A DNA stretch of 64,000 bases from Nyssa sinensis. Lineage: Eukaryota > Streptophyta > Magnoliopsida > Cornales > Nyssaceae. The number at the start of each line of letters is the position of its first letter. Position 1 is the stretch's first letter. Below, piece by piece: positions 35,455-47,900 of the stretch. Under the pieces are notes generated by a model, which was not told the DNA's origin, made no database searches, and saw nothing but the letters and a program-made list of their open reading frames with translations. The position numbers were made by a program, and so were the translations under genes. The DNA lies in assembly GCA_008638375.1 (NCBI GenBank), contig CM018032.1, positions 34,399,751 through 34,463,750 on the forward strand. Reading direction: 5' to 3'.

Positions 35455-36057
35455 CGACAACAAATTTGCGTCGGAAATGAAAATATAATTAATGAGTCGG
35501 AAATAATAAATTATAAAATGTACAATTAACTGTGGTCGGAAATAAACTTTTATCGACTCTTTTTGTGGTCGGAAATAAAATTTACGAACTATAGGAACAC
35601 ACTTTTTCCGACTACATATATCGACGGAAACAGTTTATTTCCGACTCTTTTTGTGGTCGGAAATAACATTTTAAGAACTATACGAATACACTTTTTTCGA
35701 CTAAATATATCGTCGAAAATAAACTTTTTCCGACTGTATCTCTAGTCGGAAATAAACTTTTTCCGACTATATTGATGGTCGAAAATAAACTTTTTCTGAC
35801 TACAAAGCGGGTCGGTAATAAACTTTTTCCGACTACATATATGGTCGGAAATAAACTTTTATTCCGATGCTTGAATGCGTCGGTAATATTTAATATTTCC
35901 GACGCTATAATATTTGAGTCAGAAATCTTTTTCTGACCTTTTTATGACCGACGATGTTAGCCGACGTTTATTATTAGTCAAAAATAATCATTTTTGACTT
36001 AAAGGGAGTTATTTTCGACCGTATATGGTGCCGGAATAAAGCCTTTCTCTTGTAGTG
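35455..36057. repeat. Right subterminal repeat array and TIR of the CACTA element
   Basis: At least ten copies of 'GTCGGAAATAAACTTTTT' or 'TTTCCGACTACATATAT' variants occur in both orientations between 35455 and 36030. The TIR TCTCTTGTAGTG closes the element at 36057. Confidence 0.9.
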
Positions 36058-36561
36058 ACTATTGTTGTAGTATCCTATCAAACCCACTACTCACCCAAAA
36101 CCCCACGTCTCCTATAGCATCATCTAAAAAAAAAAAAGAATAAATAAAAAAGGATAGAGACTGATCATGGTAGAGATATATACTGACATGAGCAGTCCGT
36201 ATTTATATAAAGTAATATGTACTATCTTGAAAAGGTGAATGAGTAATTGGTCTCCTTGAGATATCCGATTTATCAAGACATTATGTACATATATATGTAT
36301 AATTATATATATATATATACACACACATATACACACAAAAGTTATTTAATTAACTTTTAAATAATTAAAGAAAGGTGAATGACTTGCCAAGCTAGCAGCG
36401 TATTGTTGCTCCTTTTCTTCGTTGCTTGTCCTTTTAGACAAGGTACCTATTTAGGAGACATATACTATACACTAAAGAGAAAACAAGTATATTGTATTTA
36501 TTAGCCTGTACCCATATAATTGTTTAACTTATAAAGAAAGATTTGACTATTTAACTGGGTA

Positions 36562-36603
<42 letters not shown>

Positions 36604-37887
36604 CTCATCACTTCGAAAGGGGGACTTAGACACAAGTCTGGAGCGATAAAAGAATAGGAAAAAGTTAAATGCCTTGGATTTAAATATGTATAAACTCTCA
36701 CCAAATTAACAAAGTTGGAAAAGTCAACCCTTCTACGTAAAACATGAAGAGTGTTCGCAGGTAATTTTTTGTGTAAATTCTCAATAGACGTTAGCCCCAA
36801 CGGAGAAGGAAGGATTTGAACTTGCATCTTAGATACATTTACATGTGGAATACAAATAGTGGTAGCTGGGTTACTTCGTTAGAAATTAAACTAACAGAAT
36901 GTCCTTCACTCTTTCCCTCATCTCTTGGCAACTTCCCACCATTACCTTCTCATGTTTCTCTCCCTTTTTTCTTCTTCCTTTATCAAGGACTCTCTTAAGT
37001 ATTAGAAGAAATCTTATAAAGAATTAAGGCCTTATTTTGTAGCTCTTGGGTGGTGGAATATCTCAAGAAGATTAAGGAGAATTTTTTATGGTTTTATCTC
37101 ATCAATCTAAGAGGTAGGGTTTTCTAACCTAATGTTGAAAATGGGATGTTTAGGATATTATTTTATTTTATTCAATACTATAATTGCATTTGTGAACATA
37201 ATAAATATTTGTTATGCTCTATACTTCATTAGTAGTATATAATTTTGATCTACTTCATGTTAATGTCATTTTATCTCTCATAAATACCTCTTGTGTTCAA
37301 ATTAGATTAAAAATGCATAATGTTAAATATATGGTAGTCATTCTCTCATATGTTGATTGTATGATTATAAGTGTTGAAGCATGCATACCAAGTATTTATT
37401 AAGATGCCAATGTAAATTTATTTGGTTATTTTAGCTTGATATTAGTTACTAAATTTTTTCTTTTTCTTTTTTAGATAATGTATCTTGTGTGAATATTTTA
37501 TTGTGGTTCATTAAACTTAAATATTAGAGGAAGGTTTGGTATATCTATATAGATTTTTGGTGGGTTGGTATGCCAATATAATTAGTGTTTATGACCCGGA
37601 ATACATTGTGTTTAAGATTGTGTCTCCCTTCGACCTTATCTGTAAACATGCGCGGAAGGTTGCCTTGGTCCTTTGGATTAATAGCTTGAGAACAGTTGAT
37701 TTGATACTACAGGTCTGTAATGTGTCAATATTAGAGTGGATCTTAAATGTTTTTTTGTAACAACTTGATTGGTAGTAAAATAACTTGGTAAAATGAATAA
37801 ATAAATTGAGATGAGAAAAATGGTATATGCTTGAGGTGACTTTGTGATAGCTTCTTGTGATTGATATAAATTATATTTTTATTTAAT
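36058..37887. other. Spacer, no gene seen
   Basis: AT-rich. Contains TA microsatellites (about 36304-36318 and 36565-36598). No coding frame longer than chance and no RNA gene recognised. Confidence 0.6.
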
Positions 37888-38574
37888 AATGAAGTGCATA
37901 ATAAAATTGGTAAGTTGAACATCATTACACTAGCACAAGTATTCACTTTCACCATTCTAAGATATTATATAATTAGCCACGTTTCTCACTGTCGTTAATA
38001 ATTGTTTAAATTTGTATTTGAGAATATTTTTCTAAGATATTAACAACGCTTAGAGGCGTTCGTAAATAACAATTTTTATCAATTTTATTATGCACTTCAT
38101 TAATTGTTATTTACCAACGCCTCTAAGCGTTGTTAATATCTTAGAAAAATATTATAAATAGAAATAAAATAAAATAAAATTACTAACAACGGTTCTAGGT
38201 GTAGCTAATTATTTATATTGGCAACGATCAGTAGGAACGTGGGTAATTACTATTATTTTCTAAGCCTATGAGCATTGTTAATATCTTAAGAAAATATAAA
38301 AAAATATATATATAGATAAAATTAGTAACAACGGCTCCGTGCGTGACTAATTATAATATATTGGCTATGGTGGAAGCGTGAGTAATAACTATTATTTATC
38401 ATGCCTATAAGCATTGATAATATGTTGAGAAAACATCAAATATAAAAATAAATAATATCTTCTAAAAAATAAATTTACTTACAACAAATGTAAGCGTGGA
38501 TAATTATTCTCCATTCGCAGCTTTCAAGGAAAACGTATGTATTTACGACAACTTTAAGTGCAGTTGATTATTTG

Positions 38575-38608
<34 letters not shown>

Positions 38609-39812
38609 AATATTAACGATAATTGGAATGGTTACCGATTAAGCCTGTATCAACTACACTTTTCTTAGGCATTACTGAGAAGATATTATTTACCATAATC
38701 TTTAAGTGTTGTTAATAAATTAGAAAATTCTTAAACAACATAAATTATTTTTAAAAAAAATAAAAACAAAGGTAAAAAAAGTAAGTGAAGAAATAAATCA
38801 TTAATGTTGACAATTTAATGCATGTCAGTTAAAAAATAATTATTCTCAATGTATTTGCGAGTTTGTGACATTCTTTTATATATTACCAAGAAACCTATGC
38901 ATGGTTATTTGATTTATATTATCAATGGATTATAGTGTGTCACTAATAATTGAATATTCCAATAATTTCATATGACTCTTTTTTATGATTTAATAATTCT
39001 AATTTTTGTTAATTGGAAAAAATATAGAATAAGGAAGAGGTTGCTAATGTTCTTATTTGTCCTTTGATTACAAATACTTGAATCCTTCATATTAAATGAC
39101 ATTTGGGGTGGCTTCAAAATTTGTATCGCGAGGTAGAACAATTATTCACACTAATTATTTGTACTTAAAAGATATATTTCTTTAGAAAATTATATGATTA
39201 CTGTAGCTTATAAGTAGTCATGCATATGTGTTATTATCGTACTATTTTATTTTTAATTGTTCATTTATTAAATAAATGTTGATATATCTAATAGGTAAAG
39301 TATTTATAATACATCTAAACCACTTTTAGTAATCGTATACCATATTATTTAGAATGCAAAATTTGATACAAAAATTTAAAACAAAAAGTATTATTGACAT
39401 TGTATTTACAAATTCATTTATATTAATTGTACACGCATATATATATATATATAAACTTATACTCACATATATATATATATATATCTATATATCTATATAT
39501 ATACACACATTGTAATATATAAATGTTTTGTAGGACCTAAATTCAAGTTTCACTTTTAGAATCACTTATCCATTAAAAATTCAATGATATAAGAAATAAG
39601 TGTTCAATATAAAAAAATATATATGATTTTTATTTGTGATGATGTAATTGGTCGAAATAAATGTATGAATTATTTACGACGTTTAAAAACGTTAAAGATA
39701 ATCCTAGGTTTTCGGCGGGTTGGACTTGACGCACATCGACATCCTTACCATGGTGTCCAATAGATGATTGGAAGGTTGTCTGCACTAGGTTTGAGACAGA
39801 TGAGTTTTGCTA
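37888..39812. mobile_element. Relic of a second CACTA-like element
   Basis: Between 37980 and 38720, words such as 'AACAACGCTTAGAGGCG', 'ACAACGG(T/C)TC' and 'GTGAGTAATAACTATTATTT' recur in both orientations, like a CACTA subterminal array. At 39737-39812 the plus strand encodes 'RHPYHG' and, after a one-base shift, 'PIDDWKVVCTRFETDEF'. That corresponds to exon 3 of the Transposase_24-type gene at 30713-30886. A possible terminus CACTAGCACAAG lies at 37928. No matching right end or target duplication was found, so the limits are approximate. Confidence 0.6.
38023..38153. repeat. Near-perfect inverted repeat, 51-bp arms, 29-bp loop
   Basis: Arms 38023-38073 and 38103-38153 are reverse complements with a single mismatch (C at 38061 against the C at 38115, where G would be needed). 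The arm contains 'ACAACGCTTAGAGGCGTT'. The loop and its surroundings (38080-38101) pair in turn with 37888-37909 over 22 bases without mismatch, so two nested inverted repeats overlap here. Confidence 0.9.
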
Positions 39813-40700
39813 GGATCATGGGATCCGATATTGTAATTGGCTAATTCGGTTAGACAAAACGTATTTTGTGTGTAATTCTTACATAAGTCCTACGAGTAAG
39901 TACATCAATGCCCATTCTTCTCCAAGTTTGTCCAAGAGACATTACCGTGTATCACTACCGGTCGACTTAATTCTCGAAGGGTATATTGGACTTTTGTATT
40001 TGATTTGAATCTCATACACTCACATTATGCATGCATTGTATATAGTTTTTATCATAACATCATGTATGTGATTGACTTGTAGTGTGAACCAATTTTTTCA
40101 AAAAGCATCTTTAAAATACTTAAGGAAAATATTCAATTCCCAAGACAAGCCAAGAATGAGCAATTTTTTGTTGCTTGTTCGAACGAAGCCTTGGCTCATT
40201 CGAACGAACGACAAAAAAGTTCGTTCTCATTCGTTTTTATTCATTCAAAGGTTTTGTAACAAATGAAGAGCTGCGACCTCAAAGTTGTGCTTGTTTAATA
40301 TTCGTTCCTTGTTTGTTCGAACTGAACGAGTGCTTGTTTGAACGAATCATGGTTTGTTCGAATGAACCCTGAGTGTAAAATACATTTATATTATGATTTC
40401 TAGCCATTCGGGGATTAATAAATCTCTTTGCGAAAATAGACAAAAATACTATTTAGAGGAGTCAAAAATAAAGTAAGAGAGTCTAAACTTGTGAGAGCTA
40501 ATTTGTTGATAGATCTTGAAGCTCTTGTGAGAAATCATTCATACATATCATTCACAATCATCTCTACTCTTTTTCATTGATCGATTCAGATCATCCACAC
40601 GATTCAAATCAAATCTAAAGAGCTTTGGTTATGTCAAATTCACTATTGAAAATAGATGAAGTTCAAGCTTAAAGTACACTTAGAAAGAAATAAGCTAGAA
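39813..40700. other. Spacer, no gene seen
   Basis: Contains several 'GTTCGAACGAA' type words between 40175 and 40370. No coding frame is convincing. Confidence 0.5.
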
Positions 40701-40714
40701 GACACTCATTGTCT

Positions 40715-41180
40715 AAATTAGTTGACCAGTTCTTGAAACCAGTCGACTGATTCTTGAAGCTAATTTGTCACACTAGTTAAACCAGTTGACTAATCCTAGG
40801 AAACAGTCAACTAAGTAATGTTTTATAAAATTTCCTGAACTCACTATCCAAATCAATCGACCTCCAAGTAGATTTAGTTTACTGTTCTTAAAGGAAAAAT
40901 TAGCGTACAAACAAAACCAGTCAACTTAATGACCAATTGATGAATTTCCTAAGCACACTGTCCAAATCAGTCGACCTAAAAGCTATATCAGTCGATCACT
41001 TCTCAAAGACAAAAATAATGTACAAATAGAACCAACTGACTGATACTCAAAATCAGTCGATTGATTGTTCTTAACCAAATGCACATCAAACCCTTTGGAC
41101 AAACTAGTTGACCTAATCAGTCGACCAATCCTCATTACAGTCTACTAGTTGATGATTCAGTCGATCTAGCAATCACAAAT
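40715..41180. repeat. Cluster of about a dozen degenerate 'CAGTCGACTGATT' motifs
   Basis: Variants of CAGTCGAC, GTTGACC or CAGTCAACT stand at irregular 20-60 bp spacing, for example near 40720, 40740, 40786, 40806, 40917, 40969, 40988, 41053, 41118 and 41157. Similar motifs occur in LTR regions of plant retroelements, but I cannot assign this cluster to one. Confidence 0.55.
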
Positions 41181-41589
41181 TTAAATTTTGAATAGACAAA
41201 GGGGGGAAACGACACTTTTTGAAAAGCAATGATCATATACTTTAAAGGGATCTAAATAGAGGTTCTCTAGGGCTTTCTAAGCTATCTCTTATAAGATTAC
41301 ATTATCACATCTTTGCTATTGACTTTAGATTTACAATCTTTCAAATCTAGATCTGAAAGTTTTACCTATCTTAAATACTCAGAACTTATACCTGATCAAT
41401 TTTTAGAGAGTAAGCATCTTATTGCACCAAAACTATTTTAGAAGATAGTGCTATTTGGTAAACATTTTTGTATTATGGGCGCCAGCATCGAAAAAAGGAA
41501 AGTATGTCATCATTTTTATGAATTTAGAGGGATCCCGACCGTTTCCTTCCCTTAAGGGGAGAAGGAACAGCCTCTTATGGGAGATAAAG

Positions 41590-42455
41590 AGATGAAGGAG
41601 TCGCCAACTTATTTTTGGGTAAAAAATAAGCAAATCCGTTACAATAGAAAATAATTTAAAAAAAAAAACTGAAAAGGAATAAAATAATTAAAATTTGCAT
41701 TGCCTTGTCTCCTAATTACATTCTAAAGATTCCTTAACATGGATCAAACAAATAAGGCACTAAAATAAAAAACCAAAAACCAAAAAAAACATGGATCTGA
41801 GAGCTAAGGTACGGAGTGGGAAAGTGTTAGGCACTCACTCCGCCAGATCCGAGTGGATCGGCCTCAAATATTCACTTGCAAGGATATTTTGTTATGAGAA
41901 AACTGAAAAAAAAAAAAAAAAAAAAAAGAGAGAGATATGAGTATGGAAGAAATAAATAATAAAGAATCTAGTGTAAAGAAGTAAAAACAGAACATAAAAG
42001 ACAGGAAATAAATTTGACTCAGGCCCAAAGGTTTCCCATGTATCTGTTCAGAGAACAGAATCAGAGTCACGTAGTTCTCTAGTTTACCCTATTTTATCAA
42101 GAGTGATACAAGAGGTGAGATCAACTAGATTTAAAGAAAACTATTAAGCGTTTGAGAGCGTACCTTATTCAATCGTGGTAGTCGAGCAACACTTCAGCTA
42201 GGAAAATCTGGATTGGAGGCTTTAATTGGCCAAATCTCTGACTTATTTTTCAGTTTGGAAAGCGTCGCTTTCACTGGCTTCTTGGAGAGAAGTTGTCACT
42301 TCGGCAGTGCTTCAGCCTCAAAAGAGGGAGAGTTCTTGTAGAGAGAATCCTTGAATTAACCTAGCAACGTAAGGCTATAAAAACCGTATTTTCTTCGTAT
42401 ATTTTTGTGTTTGTGTGTCTTTTAACTAATGGCCTGAGAGCACTATTTATAGAAA
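41590..42455 (-). mobile_element. LTR-like arm A, promoter on the minus strand
   Basis: Its outer part (41590-41870) matches 45280-45560 in reverse. Shared words include 'CAACTTATTTTTGGG' against its complement near 45516-45530, and 'GAGAGCTAAGGTACGGAGTG' against the complement near 45317-45340. A TATA box, CTATAAATAGTGCTC, is read on the minus strand at about 42438-42452. No coding frame is present. Confidence 0.6.
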
Positions 42456-43029
42456 AATATAGAGATTTGATCCAAGGGTTTAAGATGGAACCCTAAAATA
42501 GAGGGCTAGGATCATGTCTTGAGTGATAATTATCTAATTAAATAAATAAAAAAAATTAAATAAGAATTATTATCCTAATTAAATGAATTAATAAATAATT
42601 ATGACAATGCACGAACCAATAGAATTTGTGTCTACATGCAAAAGCCAATGAGATAAAAGAAAAATAGAATTTAATTAGAAATTAAACTCTAAAATAAAAA
42701 TGTCTAGGTTAAATGTATCTCCATTTGAGAAAATATCAAGTAACCAGATTTATGAAAACTTTAAAAGTGAAAAATTCTAATTAAGCCTAAATAGACTACT
42801 ATCACTCAAGATTATCAAATCGCCCTTAATTTGGTAGAGAATCTCTAAACTACCACAAGACGTGAAATAACCAAACTACCCCCAATTCATCACCAAATGG
42901 CTAACATTACCAAAATATCCCCATGTGGGTAAAATGATATTGAAATTACTAAAATGCCCTTTAAAATCAATAAATGACACTCAAGTAAACTATTTCCCAT
43001 AGAGTCACACAAAACTCGGTTCTCTTGAT
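42456..43029. other. Spacer within the divergent LTR-like pair, no gene seen
   Basis: AT-rich, with phrases of the 'ACCAAAATATCCCC' and 'ACTAAAATGCCC' kind near 42918-42960. Confidence 0.5.
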
Positions 43030-43740
43030 GGACTCGACTTAAGTTATCTCACCAGTGAGATGTACCTCGAACTCAAAATCATCATTGAACTTAAAGCCTA
43101 TTAGGATAGAGTTTCATTTTAGGTAAATTGTCTATCGTAATATTTCACAAATCTATGAAGATAACATTCCTTCTAGGTAAGCCATCTATCACAATATTTC
43201 ATTAAGCCTACTAGGATTGCATTTTCTTTTAGGTATATTTCCCACCTTATGAGGGTGTAGCCTCGTAAAAGACTTATTAGGGTCACATTTCTTTTTAAGT
43301 AAAACATTTGAGGACGTATACCCATCTCATGAGGGTGTAACCACATGAAAGACTTACTAGGATCGCATTTCCTTTTAGGTCAAAAGGTCTGAGAATGAAA
43401 ACTCATCTCATGAGGGCATAACCTTATGAAAGACTTATTAGGATCACATTTTCTTTTAAGTAAAATTTCTGAGGACGTATACCATCTCATGGGGGCATAA
43501 CCTCATGAAAGACTTATTAGGATTGCATTTTCTTTTAGGTAAGCCGTGTATTGCATAATCTCATAAAAACTTATTAGGATTGCATTTCCTTCTACGTAAG
43601 CCATCCATCACAATATTTCATGAAGTCTATCAAGATAGCATTCCTTTTAGATAAGTTATTTGAGGACATAATTTCATAAAACCTATTAGGATAGAGTTTT
43701 CTTTTAGGTGACTCTCTCGAAGGATAACATTCATTCTTGG
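43030..43740. repeat. Degenerate tandem repeats between the LTR-like arms
   Basis: 'GACTTATTAGGAT(C/T)(A/G)CATTT' followed by 'CTTTTAGGTAA' recurs at least seven times (near 43097, 43206, 43274, 43363, 43433, 43513 and 43568). It often comes with 'CATCTCATGAGGGTGTAACC'. Spacing is about 60-110 bp. Confidence 0.8.
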
Positions 43741-44003
43741 TCTCTTTCATCATTCACAAATTACGGATAGTTTGATTTACCTTAAGGTGATACGTAGGAA
43801 TCTCATATAGAATGAGTCAAACCGCATCAATTCCACAATCAAGGCCAAAATATGTGTTATTTTCTTGCGTTTACGTTCACTTATTTTCAAGCTCTACCAA
43901 CGAAGGGCTTTCTATAAACACATCATTTTGAGGCCCTTGATTGTATAGGTTTAGTTTCACCATTTTTAAAAAGTTACTACATTACATCCCACCTAGGTTA
44001 TTT
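43741..44003. other. Spacer between repeat arrays, no gene seen
   Basis: No coding frame and no repeat pattern of note. Confidence 0.5.
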
Positions 44004-44275
44004 TAGTAATTTCGCATTTCGCCCATTAGGGGAATTTTGGTCATTATGCCTACCGAGGGCATTTTAGTTATTTTTCCCATTAGGAATATTTTAGTCATTA
44101 TGTCCATCGAGGATATTCTAGTCATTAATCCCACCAAAGGCATTTTGGTCATTTCGCCCATTATGGGCATTTTAGTAATTTTTTTCATCAAGGGCATTTT
44201 GGCCATTTCACCCATCAAGGACATTTAGGGTCATTATGCCTAGCAAGAGAATTTTGGTCGTTTGACATAATTTTG
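44004..44275. repeat. 30-bp minisatellite, about eight units
   Basis: Units of the type 'GGCATTTTGGTCATT' plus 'TCGCCCATTA' repeat every ~30 bp. Because 30 is a multiple of three, the array is open as a 10-residue peptide repeat on both strands, which I do not regard as a gene. Confidence 0.9.
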
Positions 44276-44705
44276 CTCTTTAGTCGACACTTTGGCAATT
44301 TTAGCATAATCATATCCCTTATAGGCTACTTTGACCATTTTAGGGTATACATGTAATTTCCATACCATTTTACCTATATAGGGTTAGTTTGGTAATTTTA
44401 GCCCTTAAGGAAAATTTTGACTTTTTATAGTTTAATGGCATTTTTGTAATTACCTTGTCCCTAAATTCTCCACCGAATTAGGGGCGATATAGTAAATATA
44501 GGTGTGCACCCAAAACTTGCCTATTTTCATCCATTCCTTGTTTCAAGGGAGTTTTCATAATAACCTCCTATGTGTTTAAGGGATTTGTCTTTATTTGTGC
44601 ACAAAAAACGTTCATAATCTTGTTTGTTTTCTCATTAAGCATTAATTTAGGCTATTCATCCATAGGATTCATTGTAAGCCCTTGTATTAAACTTCCTTAC
44701 TTTTT
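44276..44705. other. Spacer, no gene seen
   Basis: Contains further decayed 'TTTTGGTAATTTTAGCC' phrases like those of the minisatellite; upstream region of LTR-like arm B. Confidence 0.5.
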
Positions 44706-45560
44706 CCTATAAATAAGACCCCTTAGCTATCATAATTAAGGACAGAAATTTGAGAAGCTAAAGTGTTGTTACAATATTTTTTCTCTTATATATTTCTCTC
44801 TCAATATTTTTGAAACCTTATTCTCCTTAAGCAAGAATTTTATTCTATTGAAGACGAAGTTTTGCACAATTACAAATCAAATTAAAAGAGTTCAAGGCAA
44901 AGTCTTGTCTGATTGGCCGCGAATAATCATGTACGCTCTTTAAGACCCTTCTTTTTCTCTCTTCCCAATTCAATCCATCCTATAACTTTTGATAGCATCA
45001 ATTAAATTAAAGAACTGTGTTGCCTCTAATTCCATTATCTAAGTGGATATGTAAGACACCTCATGAGCCCAAGTTTACTTTTTCCATTATCTTATTTACC
45101 TTATGTCTTTTTTTTCTTTCTTCATGTTTTCATAATCTCTCTCTATTCTTTTTCTTTATTTTATTCATTTTTGTGTCTTTCTTTTTATCTTATCTGCTTA
45201 TACAATCATTATTACTTACTCTTTATCTCTTATCTTATGTCATGTGACATACGCCTTTTGGATGAAACACTAGAGGTCAGTCTATTCAAACTAGGTAGGA
45301 TGGGTGCCTAACCACTTCCCATCTCATATCTTAGCTCTCGAATTTTAAATTATTTGGTTCATTGTAAAACTAGTTTGTTTTACATTGTTTTGACCCATGC
45401 CAAAGGGTTTAGAATATCACTAAGACCAAAGAGATTTATTTCAAATTTTTTTTGTTATTTTCTCTACATATATTCTCTATGGGTTGTATTAGGTTTGCTT
45501 GTTATTTAGCCCAAAATAAGTTAGCAACTCCTTTGTGTATTCATGTACACCTCAATCCGA
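44706..45560 (+). mobile_element. LTR-like arm B, promoter on the plus strand
   Basis: A TATA box, CCTATAAATAAGACCCC, lies at 44706-44722. 'ATGTACGCTCTTTAAGA' near 44929 mirrors 'GAGAGCGTACCTTATTC' of arm A. The block 45280-45560 matches 41590-41870 of arm A in inverse orientation. The two arms therefore point away from each other. Confidence 0.6.
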
Positions 45561-47900
45561 AAAGAGGGTGCTTTTCTCCCACCTCGAGGGAGCGGATAGC
45601 CGGGTTGCTCTGATGCTTGCACTCGCACTAGTGGCTTACCTATTCAAGCAAAGCCAAATATGCAATCGAAGGGAAGTCCGTCAAAATAGTAAAAACTTTT
45701 TTTGTCTGAATGCGTATCAGAACTCAAATGATTCTAATTGGTTCTCCTACTCCAAATCTAATTAGTTTTTGGGTGAGTCATATATTCCTTGTGTTAGTTT
45801 CCCAACAACAAAGTTACAAGTTGTAATTTTTTTAGCATTAAGAGATTTGTTTGCATATTTGTTGAGCACTTAGGCACTATATGAATCCTTGTGATTAATT
45901 CTTTTCTTTTAGAGTATAGATTCCATATAGTCCTTAATTTAAAAAGGTAATTGTGAAGATTTTGCATCTAAGAAAGCATCTTAGAAATACTTTTTACTAC
46001 TGCACTAGTATGTATGAATCCGAAGATTATTAAATTATAGATAAAATGGTTGTTGTGAAGAGATCAAGTTAAAAACGTAGTTAGAGGATAAAAGACTTGC
46101 AAATGATTGACTAATAGTGCAACTCTACAATGGATTATAGTAGGTTAGTAATCAATGGTCTAGTGTTCATTGAAATATTATGATTGGTTTCATAATATTA
46201 GTTCTCTTGTAGTGTTGTGGATTTTATTTCGCACCAGTGTCTCACATTTATAAATGTGCTCTTTATATTTTTTGGTTATTGTTATTGTGATTATATTTAG
46301 TACTTGGTCATAATATTGATAGAAATCAAATATTTAAATAACTATCCTAAATACTTAGCACGATTCTTATCTAGTTAATTGGATTAATTAATTTGGAACT
46401 ATATACATTATTTGTGTAGTAGTTAATTGATTATATTAATTTTGATTCTAAATTATCTTATTATTAATTTTAATTAGTAATTAATATTAAAAAAATTCAA
46501 ATCATTACATGTAAATATTTTAAAAACCTTTTAAACATAGGAATGTGTAATCCAAAGATAAGTATATGGTGTCTACGTAATTATAACCTTCAAACCAAAG
46601 TGTGAATGGTCTTGACTTGATCTTCAATGATACTTTGATGACCCGTGACACATAAGGCTTGAATAACAAGACAATGTAGACTTAGGCTTGATCATCTAAT
46701 TATTACAATCATTTTTTGTAACGCCAAATATGTCGACATTATACAACATAGATCGAGTCTCATTTTTAACACTCTTGCTCTTGTGCTTTGTTTTTGTATC
46801 CTTAGGGAGCAATAGTTTGCTTTGGCTTTTGTTTCCTATGCCTTGCTCTTGGTTCGTGTTGTTTTGGAAGGTATGCCTCGATCCCTTTGCTTGTATTAAA
46901 TAAATTTTGACTTTTCTCTATACAATTTAACCTACTAAAAAATAATGGGTAATGTGAAGACGATAAATGATTTTGAGGAAAATGGAAGACTTGTAGAGGA
47001 AAAATTGGGATGAGATTTGCCCAATTGAAATTTAGGAGATTATTAAACAAACTGGGAAATGTTTGTGGGTCATATATTAATGGAAAAAGATTTAAAAAAA
47101 ATACTAAGATTATGTTTGGTTGGCAAATTTAGTTATTTGTTGGTTAGAAAAAAAATAAAGAAAAGAAATGAAATAGAAAGCTAGTATTGAAATTAATGAA
47201 ATATTTCAAAGATACCAAGTTCAATTACCTACTGTGTATCAAATATAGTTTTATATTAAATAAGAATATTATGATCCCCCAGAAAAAATAAATTAGGCCA
47301 TGCTTTTAGATATATTTAAAAGTATTTTTTTTTTTCCAAAAAAGGTAAATTAAGAACTGCTTGTTTTGTTTTCCCTTTTGGTTATTTGCCATCCGATTAT
47401 TTTCCCTTATTGTGAACGAAAGTACAGAAAAAAAAAAATTTGAAAAATGAAAACGGCCGGCAAAGAAGATAATATATGGTAACAGATGTAAGCAAAAGTT
47501 GGGATTCAAAACTTGTTTCACTTTAATCATTGGGGGGGGGGGCATCCCATTTTGTCAGACATGTCTCACAAGAAGAGGAATCCAGAAAAGAAACACAAAG
47601 AAAAGCTGGTATCTTGCCACCCCATCTTAACATCAAAATTACAAATTAAGATAGCAACTCATACAAAAAGAAAGCTGATCGATGAAGATAGTTTATGAAC
47701 AACGTCGATCTATTCTTCTCTCTTTGCTTGAAGTTTAAACTGCATAGAAGTTTAGAAGAAAGAGTTAAGAAAAAGGGGTAAAGAAGACTAAATAAAATGC
47801 CACCTCTTCCACTACAAATTGCAAGTGGGAATTTTTTTTATTTTTTATTTAAAAAAGAAACTCTAATTAAGCTAAAAGAAAGTGTAACATGACCTATTAT
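45561..47900. other. Spacer, no gene seen
   Basis: AT-rich DNA with short chance frames only. A ten-G run lies at about 47533-47542. The end of the stretch contains the presumed 3' flank of the SAUR gene. Confidence 0.55.

Larger units (their letters stand above)
20589..36057 (+). mobile_element. Complete CACTA (En/Spm) DNA transposon, 15.5 kb
   Basis: The left end is CACTACAAGAAAACAGGC; the right end, read on the minus strand, is CACTACAAGAGAAAGGC. A perfect 3-bp target duplication, ACT, flanks it (20586-20588 and 36058-36060). Subterminal regions on both sides are packed with short 'GGTCGGAAATA' and 'TTTCCGACTA' words, the expected transposase-binding arrays. Inside are a TNP2-type transposase gene (24132-27872) and a Transposase_24-type gene (28260-34452), both on the plus strand. 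Both genes carry several inactivating mutations, so the copy is non-autonomous now. Confidence 0.95.

Noticed and set aside
37928..37939. CACTAGCACAAG as the true left end of the CACTA relic
   Set aside because: Only the first five bases match a CACTA terminus and no partner end or target duplication was found, so I did not use it as a boundary.
44003..44228. Open frames on both strands with Met/Ile-rich decapeptide repeats
   Set aside because: Produced by a 30-bp minisatellite whose unit is a multiple of three.
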